Below, one piece after another: positions 22,204 to 34,600 of a stretch of 64,000 bases of DNA; positions within the stretch are counted from its first letter, which is position 1, and each line of letters begins with the position of its first letter. The position numbers and the translations under genes were made by a program. Origin of the DNA: Setophaga petechia (lineage: Eukaryota; Chordata; Aves; Passeriformes; Parulidae); the NCBI GenBank assembly GCA_024362935.1, contig JANCRA010000019.1, forward strand, positions 7,932,501 through 7,996,500, written 5' to 3'. The notes below the pieces were generated by a model that saw only the letters and a list, made by a program, of their open reading frames with translations, was not told the origin of the DNA and did no database searches.

Positions 22204-22832
22204 TGCCCTGGTTTTACCTGAAACAGAGTTCATTTTTTTCTTGGTAGCTGGCACAGTGCTCTGTTTTTGAGTTTAGTATAAGAATAATGCTGATAACATA
22301 CCGGTGTTTTGGCTGTTCCTAAGTGGTGGTTATCCTAAGACAAGGAATTTTCACTGTCTCGTGATTTGTTGATGAAGAGTTACAGAAGAATCCAGGAGGG
22401 AGCATGGCCAGGACAGTTACCTGATTGCCTGGGTGACCTGATCTGACCAAGTGTGAATCCCATACCACAGAAGGTCATGCTCAGTGTATGAACTGGGGGA
22501 GTTACCTGGAAGATGGATGATCACTGCTAAGGGATGGTCTGGCTGTTGATCAGCATATGGTGAAAAATTGTGTTGGGCACCCCTTGTTTCTCTTGGGTTC
22601 TGTCACTTTCACCCTCTCTTTATCTTTCTATTACTATATTGTGCTACTATTGTTATTATTATAAGCATATTTATTATTATTATATTTTGCTTCAATTATG
22701 TAATTGCTCTTATCTCAGCCCATGAGGTTTATCTTTTCTTTCTGATTCTCCAGCCCACTGGCATCAGGGGTGGGAGGTAGTGGGGGAGCAGCTGTGGGGT
22801 ACTTTGTTGTTGGCTGGGATTAAATCACTAAA
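22204..22832 (+). mobile_element. Avian endogenous retrovirus solo LTR (ERVL-like, tentative)
   Basis: The sequence opens tgccctggttttacctgaaa and closes near ggctgggattaaatcacta, as I recall for a widespread avian LTR family that starts TGTCCTGGTTT and ends GGGTTAAACCACGACA. Internal landmarks agree: a promoter-like gtcatgctcagtgtatgaac (22,473-22,492), a TTATTATTATTA low-complexity tract (22,635-22,685) and atctcagcccatgaggttta (22,711-22,730). The edges are diverged (tgccc...ctaaa). A possible 5 bp target duplication acgta/aagta has one mismatch. No internal retroviral genes flank it, so it is a solo LTR. A related copy lies in inverted orientation at 55,772-56,338. The class assignment is from memory. 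Confidence 0.75.
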
Positions 22833-23336
22833 AAGTATGACCAAACAGCTAAAGTAACTTTGGCAATTTTTCTTTTGTTCTAGGATTTTACCCTTTAATA
22901 ATGATGACAACACAATAGTCATAACAGTGATAGCAATGGGTGGCCAGGAAGGAGGTGGAACAGGACAAGCTTGTATGACCTTTTTACCTACTGTTCTTCT
23001 TACATCAGAGCTTTCTGAGCTCAGGGCATTTCCTGGGAATGCCAGGACTGTTCTATTTAATAACTGGAAATGGTTCTCTTCAATATTGTGTCCAAGCTCT
23101 ACTTATATCCACAGGAACTTCTTCCCTTTAAGGGTGCCACAGGCCTGCTGCACGCTGATGGACAAATAACTTTCTTTCGGTAATTTCAAACCTGGTTTTC
23201 ACTAGAATCCTTTAAGCCTGTAAAAATTGTACCTGGCCTCTGCCCTATTGCAAGAAATTTTGAGGGGAGAGGTGGCCGCAAAAATAGGGAGACCTGACTT
23301 TTGTTTGTAATATTTTCCTTTTCTTCATCCAGTATT
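22833..23336. other. Intervening sequence between two LTRs
   Basis: About 500 bp with no recognisable gene or repeat. It contains short open frames only. Confidence 0.5.
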
Positions 23337-23342
23337 AATTTC

Positions 23343-23733
23343 TGTGACAATGGTCACAGGGGTTTTTTAGATGGATGGAAGAGACAGGGATCTTGATTCC
23401 ATTATCAGAAGGCTAGATTTATTATATTATGATATATATATAACATTATAACTATACTACATAGAAATAGAAAGGAAAGGAGCTTCTTCAGAAGCTGGCT
23501 ATCTAAGAATAGAATAGAAAGAATAAAAACAAAGGTCTGTCTCTTGGCAGATAGCAAGAGCAGCTCTGCTGTGAGTGGTCAGTAGATCCAAACATCCACA
23601 GGGGACCAATCACGGATCCACCTGTTGCATTCCACAGCAGCAGATAACCATTGTTTACATTTGCTGCTGAAACCGCTCAGCTCCAGCAGGAAAAATCCTA
23701 AGAAAGGATTTTTCACAAAAGGTGTCTGTGACA
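23343..23733 (-). mobile_element. Passerine endogenous retrovirus solo LTR with 6 bp target duplication
   Basis: The element starts TGTGACAATGG and ends GTGTCTGTGACA, i.e. a TG...CA LTR of 391 bp. It is flanked by a perfect direct repeat AATTTC (23,337-23,342 and 23,734-23,739). On the minus strand it reads as a familiar songbird LTR: a cttttgtgaaaaatcctttc start region, the ttaaatgc-type box replaced by tgtaaacaatggttatctgc, and AT-rich tatatatatcataatataat before the 3' end. A six-base duplication is typical of class II (ERVK-like) integrases. No internal region remains, so recombination between two LTRs is inferred. Confidence 0.85.
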
Positions 23734-23739
23734 AATTTC

Positions 23740-26700
23740 TACCACAATGATTCTTTTGCTCTGCTAGGGGTTATTTCAGAATACTATATCATTTTTTTGC
23801 CATTGGACTTGACCTGATTTCTTCCAAAACTCATTTGACAGAAGAAAAAGGGGCATGCTACATAATTCATTAGATATCAGAAGTACATTAAAAATGTATT
23901 TAACAAGAACTTATCCCACCAGGAAATCAAATAACAGCTTATTTCCTTAAAGCAGTCTTGATAGACCCAGGCCTGTATTTAAAAATTAGAGATTTTCTTT
24001 ATATTAATTGTGGAAAAAATGGTTCATCGTGCTGCTTATGCTCAAAAAGCCCCCCAAATAAATCAAAATGCAAACCAAAACCAAACAAACCCAAACCAAC
24101 AAAATAAAACAAACACAAAAACAACAAATCAAAAAAACAAAAACCCCAAAACTCCGTGACAAGCTCAGCTGAACAGTAGGAACTTAAAGAACCCAGACAA
24201 ACAGTGCTGTGCTCAAACTCAGAATGCACATACCTTCAGGCAGCAATCTTAAGAAAAACTAGTTTGTTGAATTATTTAGTGAACATGGCAGATCCTGGCT
24301 AAAACCTTTTTTCATCTGCTCAACCCCAGGTAAATGGGACGTGTAACCTGTGCTTGGGGGTGAGGGCTTTTCCCCCTGCAGAAAGAGGCTGTACAGAGAG
24401 GTGGGTGGGGTGGCAATTGCCCTGGTGTTGTGGTTGAAGGGTGATCTTGCTAAGCACAGAGGGCTCACTTTGAGCTCCCAGTGGGGCAACACTGCCTTAT
24501 GTCAGAGAAGATATTTATAGCAATTCACTGTATGCTTTGAGCAAAACTGTCCTGAGATCTCCAGAACCTATTTTAACATCAGCCAAACATAAACTATTGA
24601 TCACTGTGCTGTTTAGATCTCTTCCCTTTAACGCTTTGCATTTAACAAGAAAACGTGCTAGTGTATGAGACCTGACATGGAAAATTTCAGAGAAAATTTC
24701 TTGTTTCTTCTTTCTCTTTTTTTTTTACTTGACAGAAAACTTCGATTTCTGTCAAGAAATGTCAGTCTGAAAGAAATCAAAACATCCTGTAGAATTGTGT
24801 CAGTTTGTGGATCAGTTCAAGAGAAGCAAGGCAATTTTCCCCAGGAAATTTTCTCTATTTTCCTTCCTGTCTGACATGCCCTCCTCCACCCTGTCTAAAT
24901 GGCAGATGCTAAGCCTGGAGTCTGGCAGCCATGACCAAGAGCCTCGGGGTTTTTTATAATAGGGTGTCTTCTATGGGTGAGAAGGGAAAGAGGGTTACCC
25001 TCATCCCTTTTGGACAGAGTATGAAATATCACCGGGTTTTTTTCCTATGTTTTTTGAAAATATTCAGGGGATTTAGACCTATTAATCTCATGTGTTAATG
25101 TGTGATGCTTTTAGGTGGGGGTAAGTGTGTGAGAGCAGTGGATGCTGGGCCCTGAAGAACACGGGAGGCAAATGAGGAATGGATCCCTTATAGCCTAGCA
25201 ATTTGAAATCCTTAAAGAAGAAATTATTTCTTTCCTGTCTCAAGAACTTGTCCTGCAGAACACAGTGCTCTGCAATAGTCTTAGATCAATGGCCTATCTA
25301 AGACAATGTACATTTTCAAATCCTAAACCAGATATTTAATTAGAAGGCATTTCCATTTCAATTACCTTCATGCATCCCATCAATACTTCTAACTTTTCAT
25401 CAATATTTCCTTTTCCACTCACTCTGAGAAGTGCAGGCCTTTGCAAAGAGTTATTTTGGCAATTAGATAACTAAAGGAAATGACCAGAGCTGCAAAAGTG
25501 CTTAACCCTAACTCTCACCCATTAAAAGCAATGGTAGCTTCTATATATGGCAAAATGATGAGACCTCCACTGGTTGTCTGCATAGAAAAGGTCCCATCAT
25601 TAACTACCTACGATTAAGACAGGAGAAGAAATATATTGCACAGTGGGGAAAATATTGAAAAGACAGATGTTTCATGCAAAACAAAACAAAAAAATTACTA
25701 GCTTTCAGTTTTTCCTGGGGCTGTCATTTATTGTCTAGCATAAATTTAAATATAAATTTGAAGTACAGAACCAGATTGCAATATTAACAAAAAAATCAAC
25801 AACAAAAACCAACCACCATGGAATAAAGTTCTAACTCTAGATAAACTTGAATTTCAATTTTAATGCATTTTAATCAGATGAAAGCTGTTTAGTATGAGTA
25901 ATATATGGGTATTTTATTGTTTGCCATATCTCTATTAAAAGAGATAATACCAAGGAGACCTTGTTTTTAAAGCATGCATCAGGTGTCGAGCCATTTTTTT
26001 CCATGAGCAATTTTCCTATGATCAGATTTTCTCTGAAATTTGATATTTCCTATCAAAAGCTTATTCATTTGGAATGAGTTTCTGACTACTGAGGCTAATT
26101 ATTCAGTGTTAGATAAGAGAGCTGAGGGTCTTCCTTTGCAACAGATATGTTTCTGAGATCTATTAAAAATACTCTTTATTTCACAGCCAGATGCCACATT
26201 TCTCTTATCATTTGCAAATCTTTTATGTAGATGACACAACTGAAACAGCAAAAGTGAAAAAATACTGTTTGTGGGGTTTTTTTTATTTTTTAAATTTAGC
26301 CTGTTTCCATTTAATTTTCCTCATAAAATGTGTATATTCTGTTCCCAGGATGCAGTTCTGGGTCAAAGAATTGGTGGCTGTAACTTTACATATTATTATG
26401 AAGTTAACCAAGGCTATAACATGTTGGTTTTTAAAAAAAGTAAAAAGGGATACCTGTGAATTTGAGATGCAATGGAGGGAACTTGAAGAAATGTTAACTT
26501 GGCCTTACATTATAATCAGGCTTGGTAAGACATAAATTTTCAAATGAACTACATTTATTGGTTGTAATTTCACATTTTAATGTGAGCTATATAATGAAGA
26601 TATATTGACGATTCATTTTATTTAATTATAAAATGAAGATTCAAATCACATTAACTAAATTCCATCTAGCTCCCCATCCCTATTTGGTGAGTCTGTGCCT

Positions 26701-27489
26701 TCAGGGTCACCTTACTAATAGACTGGAACTTGACTTATGTTTCCAGTCATGCAAATAATTAGTACGACCAAGGGTAATGAAACTATTAGAAGAAAACTAA
26801 TTATCAGTTGAAGTATTTGCAGCAACAGAGCCCCAAATCCTTAGATATATTACTTAGTTTCTTCACTAAGGAAAGGATTCAGCCCTCTTCACTAATTTTG
26901 ACTGAAAACATGAAGTTATTTTCAGCAATAAAGGATGAAATAGGGTGTCAGGAAAATCCATATTTTCATTCTCTTGGTCTCAATTTTTAGGTTTTATCAT
27001 GAATCACATATGAAGCATGACCCATCAGAATACCTTTAGCCTAGTCATGTTCCTGACCATTCAGTGGTCTATTACATCCTCTTGCAGAAAATTATCTGAT
27101 TTTTTATGGGTAACCACAACTCTTTCTGGGTCTGAGAAGCAGACTAATTTCTGATATGCTAAATGTGAGAGTCCAGAGAGAATTAGATTTCCAAGACCAA
27201 CTGCTATAACCCTAGAACAGATTCAAAATAATTCCGACACCTACAAGAGCTGCCAATTTCCATGACCTACCATTTGTACTTTGTGTCCAGAATGGCACTG
27301 TATTTCTTTGTTATATTTCAGATGTTTGTTGATGACTGACTGTGGCTACCATAAGATATTCTGGAATACATAGGTTTTGGTTATGATGAATATGACTAGA
27401 GCAGTTTGGGATCATCCATTGTCTCAAAACCTTTATAGTGCACATAATGTCTGAGATGCAATGCTTTATGAGTAAAACAGGAGCAAAGA
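23740..27489. other. AT-rich DNA without recognisable genes
   Basis: Mostly single-copy-looking sequence. It holds a low-complexity A/C-rich tract at 24,058-24,150 and a weak exon-like segment at 26,349-26,459 (see findings). Nothing else stands out. Confidence 0.5.
24058..24150. repeat. A/C-rich low-complexity tract
   Basis: Repeated caaac, aacaaa and aaaacc words with almost no G or T over about 90 bp. It resembles an eroded simple repeat. Confidence 0.8.
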
Positions 27490-27530
27490 AACACAGAATG
27501 ATTAGGGTCAGAAGGGACTTTTGGAGTTCA
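27490..27530 (-). mobile_element. CR1 LINE 3' end fragment (first of three)
   Basis: acacagaatgattagggtca followed by gaagggacttttggagttcatc matches the terminal ~40 bp of a CR1 3' UTR in reverse orientation. It is cut by the start of the next CR1 at 27,531. Confidence 0.7.
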
Positions 27531-28275
27531 TCACAGAACCACAGAATGGCTTGGTTTGGGAGGAACCTTCAAGATGATCCACTTCCAAACCACCTGTTAG
27601 GGGCGGAGATGCTGTCAACTAGACCAGTTTCCTCAAAGCCCCATCCAGCCTGGCCTTGAATGCTTCCAGGGAGCAGGCATCCACCATATCTTTGGGCAGA
27701 CTGTTGTAGTGCCTCACCACCCTCAGAATAAAGAATTTTTACCTTATATGTGATCTAAACCTACTTTCTTTAATTTGAAAACCAAATCCCTTGTCCTCTC
27801 TTTACATGCCCTTGTAAAAAGTCCTTTTCTGTATTTCTTCAAGGCTCCCTTCAGGTACTGAAAGGTCACAATTCGGTCAGCCTGAATGATTCTATTTTCC
27901 AGGCTGAAAAATCTCAGCCTTTCCTCATAGGAGAGATGCTCCATCTCTCTAATTTTCTTGGTGGCTTCCTCCAGACTTGCTCCAACTGGTCCATGTCCTT
28001 CCTCCCTTCCTGTTCTGGGGACCCCAGAGCTGGGTGCAATGTTCCAGCTGCGGTCTCATTAGAGCGAAGCAGAGGGGCAGAGGGGCAGAATCCCCTCCCT
28101 GTCCCTGCTGGCCAGGCTGCTTTGGATGCAGCCCAGGACACGTTTGGTTTTCTGGGGTGCAAATGCGCATTGCTGGGTCATGTCCAGCCTCTCATCCACC
28201 AGCACCCCCAATCCTTCTCAGCAGGGCTTCTCTTGACCTGTCCATCCTCAGCCTGTGTTGATACCAGCCCTCTAG
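27531..28275 (-). mobile_element. CR1 LINE, 5'-truncated, about 745 bp
   Basis: Starting at tcacagaaccacagaatggc, the sequence reads as a classical avian CR1 3' region in reverse: the 3' UTR with ccatccagcctggccttgaatgc-type words, then the end of ORF2 and the conserved gagatgctccatctctctaa, ggaccccagagctgggtgca and gctggccaggctgctttgga segments. CR1 elements encode a reverse transcriptase, but this copy keeps only the tail and has no intact coding frame. 5' truncation is usual for target-primed insertion. The body is moderately diverged. Confidence 0.93.
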
Positions 28276-28281
28276 TTCCAC

Positions 28282-28625
28282 TCAGTTTGAATAGAGTCTC
28301 CTAACAGAAGATTGCCCAGGACCATGTCCAATCAGGTTTTGGATACTTCCAAGGATGGAGACTCAACAACTTCCTTGGCTAGCCTACACCAGATTTTGAC
28401 AGCCCTTATGGTAAAAAATTGTTTTCTTGTGTGCAGTTGGAATATTATCTGTAGTAATTTGTATCTATTACCTCTTGTCCCATCAGTGGCCACTACTAAG
28501 AATAGTCTGGCTTCCCCACCCCCGTTTGTTCCTATCAGGTGTTTCTAATCAATGTACATCGATCAGGTGCCTCTAAGTCTTCTCTCAGATGAGGAGTCCC
28601 ATCTCTTTCAGCCTCTCCTCACATA
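28282..28625 (-). mobile_element. Older CR1 LINE fragment
   Basis: tgtccaatcaggttttggatacttccaaggatggagactcaacaacttccttgg-type wording (28,325-28,380), cctcttgtcccatcagtggc and ctctttcagcctctcctcac are CR1 ORF2/3' UTR landmarks. They read on the minus strand in the same orientation as the neighbouring CR1. It is more diverged and belongs to a different subfamily or an older insertion. Confidence 0.88.
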
Positions 28626-31600
28626 GAAAAAAGAAGGAAATTTTCAACCTATCATCTAAAAACATTTCGGAAGTTTTTTTCTAAATAAGAAACTTGAGAC
28701 ATTAGTCTTGATCTAGTTTTCCTCATAAGCTATGCAATTTCAGTTCAGTGTACAAGTGCCAGATTAAATCATTAACAAGATGTTAGTTTGGCAGTTTTTG
28801 CCAAGAAGCTCATCAGAGCAGTATGTTCCACATCTGGAGATTTCACATGTGTTTTGCCCAGGCTGGATGCTGAGAAGCACAGTCGTGGCAGAGCAATGCC
28901 ATGGTTACTGTTCAAGCTATGTGCTGTGTTGACAACTTGCACTGTATCCAGAATTTCTGGGCTGTTTTGATCAAAAGCTATTGAAAGAGATATGAAGATG
29001 GTGCAAGAAATAACTGTTGGGTGAATCTGCCACCTTCTTGCCCTTGGTGGGAAGGTGTTGGTAGTGAGAACCACACATTGTGGGATACTGCTCATTGCTA
29101 CCACAGAAACCAAAGTAAGAAGGTGCCAGTGTCTATCATTGAGGACTAAGGTAGGCTGTAGTTGAAAGTGGGTATTGATTTGCCTTTCCAAAGAAAACTC
29201 TCCACAGTTTCCCAACACAGAAGTCAGAAGTGACATTTGCTACAATATTACATAATTTTTGATACCTTGGTTTGTTAATCAACCTTGCTGGGCGATGGAC
29301 GAATCTGTGCTGTTTGGCTTGTAGATAGCATTAATTTTCAAAAGCTCGGGTAATAGTTTTGGTCCCAATTTTAAGCACTTTTTCCTGGTAATATTTCTAA
29401 TTAAATGACACTACCAGTATTCAGGAAGCATCCACAACTGATAGAAGTGTCTTCCTGGAGACATCATTATACCCCACTTGACAAATGTGCTGCATTCCTC
29501 TGCTCTGTGTGTGCTTATTTTGATCATACCTTTAAAAGCTCAGGGACTGACATTCCCTAGCCTGGCAATTTGAAAAGAAATCAAAACCCTGCAATATATT
29601 ACATGCACATCCCTAAATCTCTGATCTCTCTCAACCTAAGGAAGATTAGTGGTTGTTCAAATTGTTTCTGAGCCTGTTCTTTGTCAGTGTTGTTTGTGGC
29701 ACTGCAGAGCCTGTGAGCACCTGTCACTGATCAGGACACTCACTGCACTGATGACTGCACAAACCCCAAACAGGAAGGTGCTCTGTGGCTCCGAATCCCG
29801 AAGATCACAAAGGCACCAAGCTCTGCTCATCCTAGAGAGATTAGCCCTCCAAGCACAGGTTTTTGTCTCCTTATGTCTCATTATACATGTGCTAGAATAT
29901 TTTTCAGTACAAGGTGGTAAATGTTCTACTTATTACAGGTGACAGTTCTGTTCAGCTGAAGAGATGAAATTCAGAGATGAATACTTTTTTATCATTTGCT
30001 AGGGGATATCTGTATCCAGACTACCAGTAAGTCAAGCAGTGTCATTCCTTCATGTCTCCTTTAAAGTTACAAAACACTTGACCCTTATTTTCCAGATTGT
30101 GAGCAGTGGCATGGAGAAATAATGTCCCAGCTCCTTCAGGGAATTTATTTCAGTGCTAGTGTGGATTTCAGTGATTTTCCCAGCCTCCAGGGAGCAACAA
30201 ACTGCAGCTTCCCAAAGTCTAGGTTAATAATGTCCTACCAAACATAGTCAGCTTCTTTCATCCACCAGCATTTTTCTACAGAAGAAAAAAAAAGAAAATA
30301 CTAATGTATAAAGCTGCCATAGCTGCCATAGCTCAGTCCAGGAAGAAAGATTTTATTCCATGAGATAAAAGGAATGTCTATAGTTTTTCTCACAGGGCCT
30401 GCCAACTAACCTAAGATAACAGAGGAATTTTTTATTTTCTCACTAATCTTATTTTAAAAAAAGTAACATAATGAGCATTTATTTGGGGCACACAGTATAC
30501 TTTTCTTAAAGCCAGACAAAAAAGGAAATCTGGTACTTGTTTTATTTCTACTTTAGCACTTTATCTGACAGCTTGACGTAAGAGCAGACATAAAAGCATA
30601 GCTCTGTACAAGATATTAATCTTAAATGATCACAAAATAATTTTCTCCAGATTATCTAACACAGTCTAATTGGCAAGGGTGGATCCTGTGTATAAAAATA
30701 GTTTGGAGATATTATTATTATTGTAGCAGGGCAGATTTTTTTTCCTGGAATCTATTTTAAATGCTTTTATTAGTTAGTTCTGTGGGCTTTTTTTCCAGGT
30801 TGCTTTATAAATCTTTGGAAACTCTGAATTCTCAAGTGCTGTCTCCTGACAATGAATTCTGGAACAGTGACCAACAAAAAGCCATGCAGCCTGAATGGCA
30901 CTTGAGCAAACCACTTTCCCAGAAAAATAGAGAGGGCTTGATGAGTGTGTCTCACAGTCTTGTAGCTGGATATTTAGGTTGACTTTTGAAAAGTAGTGAG
31001 TTCACAGTAGCCCTGTGGGTTGCCATGATGGCTCTGAAGGTGTCACACAGTGACCCTTTATCATGAGTTTGATCAGATTACAGATGTGTACACTGACATC
31101 AAATGAGAGCATTCAGACATATGTAAAATATGACAACAGCCTTTACGAACTCAGTACAACAATTGATGCTTTTTAATTTGGGATCACAACATTCCAAACC
31201 TGGTGATGCAAGTACAGTTATCCTGGTGCCCTCCTTAATGTATACCAGAAGAAAAGTATCAGGAGTAGATATTAAACCACTGGAAGGTTGAGGCAAATGC
31301 TAAAGTGTGGGGAATTCATTAAAAAACCACTTTGACATTTTGACAAGTGGATAAAGTTCATTGATTGTATTTTGCTGGTTTTGAAATCTCTTAAGTTTCG
31401 CATGTTCCAAATGTCAGGTACTTTTCTGAAACCCCAGAGCCAAAGAATAAGATGTGAGATTCAAGTTCCCTCTTCATCATGTGTTAAGGTATTTTTCTCA
31501 GTTGATCTCAGCTAAAGTTACAGATTTCTTTAGTTTTGTCTGGAATTGCTACTGTGGTATTGTTCTGTAGTTCTGTATTTTAATACCAAACTTTGTAGTG

Positions 31601-34600
31601 TTTGTTCTTTTTTATTAACAGATTTATTGAGATAATATGATGTCAAGATTTTGTTCCTGATGCCCCAGCATGCTGTTGACATCCCAAGGACTCCTAATTT
31701 ATCACCTTCTCCTGGTTTCTTGGCCCCCTGTGCCAGACACCACTGGCTGCCTGAGGCAAGGAGCAGGCTGTCCTGCTCTGTTGTGTGGCCACGGCCACCT
31801 TGCTCCTTGCCACCTGCCTTGCCAGCTCCCAGCACCATCACACCTGCCTCTGCAGGAAGGGCTCTGGGTGGGTGTATACAAGTGAGAGGAGTAGGAGAGG
31901 CTGGGAGTCCATTAAAGGACGAATATTTAGGCAAATTAATGAGGAGTTGCTCTGAGATGCTGTTAGGGTGTAAGAAGTTGCACCAGAGAACTGGCTATTT
32001 GAAGTGCAAATCTCTAATTCTCCTTCTTATACACCCTAATGACCTCCTGCAGTGGTTTGTCTCCTCCAGCCACTGTTGAGGAGCCCCGTGTTGTCCTGCA
32101 GGGATTGCCTTTCCTCTGCTTGAGGCTTTGCAGGAGCTTGCTGCAGGGTGTGAGACACAGGTGGATCTGTGGGAGCACGGGAGCTGTGCCAAGCACTGTG
32201 GAAAGCGGGGGCATGGAAAAGTGGTGCAGAGCACTCAGACCTGACAGAGCTTCCTGAAATCAATGGCAGTCCCTCCCCTCCTGTGCTTGGCCACACAGTT
32301 CTGGGGTGATCCCAATGGGTTACTTGGGTGGAAGCAACTCCACCCTGCCTGTGTCAGAACTATTTTTCTTCTGTTGTTACTATATATTAGAGGAGAGGAG
32401 TCCAAGACCCACAAATTTCCTGTCTGGATCTGTACAGCCCAGTGACAGCACTGCCTGAAAGGCAGTCCTCTCCCTGAGCACAGGCAAGAGAAGTACATGG
32501 ACTTAAGCTGCAATTTGCTTTCCCATACAGCAGATGGAGTTTTTTATTTATAATAGCACAGCTTTCTGTCAGAGAAAGGAGAGATGGCAAAACCCCAGGC
32601 AAAACACTGGAGCCAAGCACCCATGGACATGGGAAAGTTGCCTTCTGGATCTACGTGCTGGAGGGCTCTGGCAGGCCCACGTACCTCAGGAACAGATGTT
32701 TGTAATTAATATTTGACTTGAGCTAGCTGATCAATCCTAGATAAATTGCTTGAAGGTTAATCACAAGGTTCTGAGTCACTTTTATTTTTACTTTTACCTG
32801 AATTCTTGTGGGATTTCTGCCACATGTGAAAGGAATATAAGGACTTTGATGTGCAAAGGAATTACATAGGGGGAATCTCACTGCCACCATGAAGTGTTTG
32901 GTGATGGGAATGGTAGTGATTAGGTATCAAAAGGACTCAGCCAGTCTGTATGCAAAAATGTCTGTTCTTGGACAGATTTATAGGGGAAAAATCAAGAGCT
33001 GAGTAATTGTCTTATGCGTTCCAGCATGTGAATCAATAATAGTGCTGCTAATTGGGCCCCAGCAGATTTATTCAGATGCAAACCTCTCAGTTTATGATTT
33101 GAGTCTGTCTCTTTTCCCTGCAGGTTTCATTCATACCATTATTATCTGAGGTCATATGAAGCAGTGCAGTTAGCTAATAGACAGCTGTTCACCAGTGGCT
33201 GAATGTCAGCGTGCATGAAAAGAAAAATATTGCATCCCTCACTCAAGTGTAGAAGTGTGGATTCTCTGAAATCACTCCAGCTGCAGTGGAGTTACAAGAG
33301 CCAGGTATTTAATCTAGAAAGTGCACTGGCATAATCTAGATGCAAAGTGCTGCTCAAAGATAATTCATTATCAATACATTACAGTGCTCCTGGCCAACTG
33401 CTTAGTGCTAGATATCTCTAAAAGTAAATTATTACCATAGAATATACAGTAACCACTTCAGTTTATGTTTGCAAATTACAATAAGAGCTAGTTGAAATTA
33501 CACTCCAACTATAGCTTACTCTTTTGTCCTGGGAATTTTTCTTCAGTTGAAGATGACTTCTGTTCTTTTTAAGCCTTACAATCACCATAAACCTTACAGA
33601 TTTTTTTTTATTGTATTGGCAGTTGTCGATTACTAGCAAAATCCTGCAATTGGCTGCAAATATAGTAAATGCAATGATGTCCTAAACCCCAGACAGGTGA
33701 AGGGCAGTGGACCTAAGAGTATTATTCTTACCAAGAGCTCTTTTTTTCACTTTTCCTCAGTAATATTTGTTGATCTATCTGTCCTCAGGTACCAATAATT
33801 TTTCATGCTAAATAGTATTTCATCAAAACCTCCACTGAATGAGTGGTAGATCTGCAAGGTAAAACACTTGTATGTAGTGCCAAAGGTAATCTTGCCTGTA
33901 CGATCAAAGATTTACACTTTGCATTTTTGAGGCTGCACCACAGTTTTTCAAATAATGGCATAATCACAGTCTGACTATCTATCAAATCACTCAGTCTTAT
34001 CACGAAGGACAAAATTGGTCATGCTCTAAGCTCAAAGTTGTATCCAGCAATCATTTTTACCCCTTAGCTTTGTATCCAGTTGCATAGCTCTCAAAAGTGT
34101 GGGCCAGGGAACATCATAGAAAGGTGGGGAAAACAGTGAGGGAGATGGATGGGAAGTATCATTTTATTTATATAAATATTTTTTATAATATATAATATAT
34201 ATGTATAATATATTATATATTTATATTATATTTTATATTTTATTTATTTATCCCATGCTAAGCACAATATGTCCCTGTGAAGTTTCAACCAGGACGAACC
34301 CTCTGCCAGCTGTGCTGATGGTGAGGCAGAAAAGCAGATGCACCCATTTCACTTAGCCCACTCTGCAGTGTCCTGCCTGAACTGATGCCCTGGAGAAGCA
34401 TCCCTTGGGATTTTCATACAGAAAGCAGTGACATTGTGACCTATGCATTGCTGGTGCGCCCAGCCCCTGTACAGAGTGAAGAGAGAAGGGGGGATGTGAG
34501 CTTTCTTTGGGAAAGCGCTGGAGCTGTGTGTGCTCCCTTCCTGTCATCCCTCCTACATTGCTCTCCTTTTTCAGGCTGCACAGGAAGAGTTTGAGGGCTG

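Noticed and set aside
28772..29236. 154-codon minus-strand frame as a gene
   Set aside because: The length is within chance for this base composition, and no motif or homology is recognised.
31660..32080. GC-richer segment with overlapping frames as an exon cluster
   Set aside because: Frames are short, overlap on both strands, and show no consistent splice sites or familiar domains.
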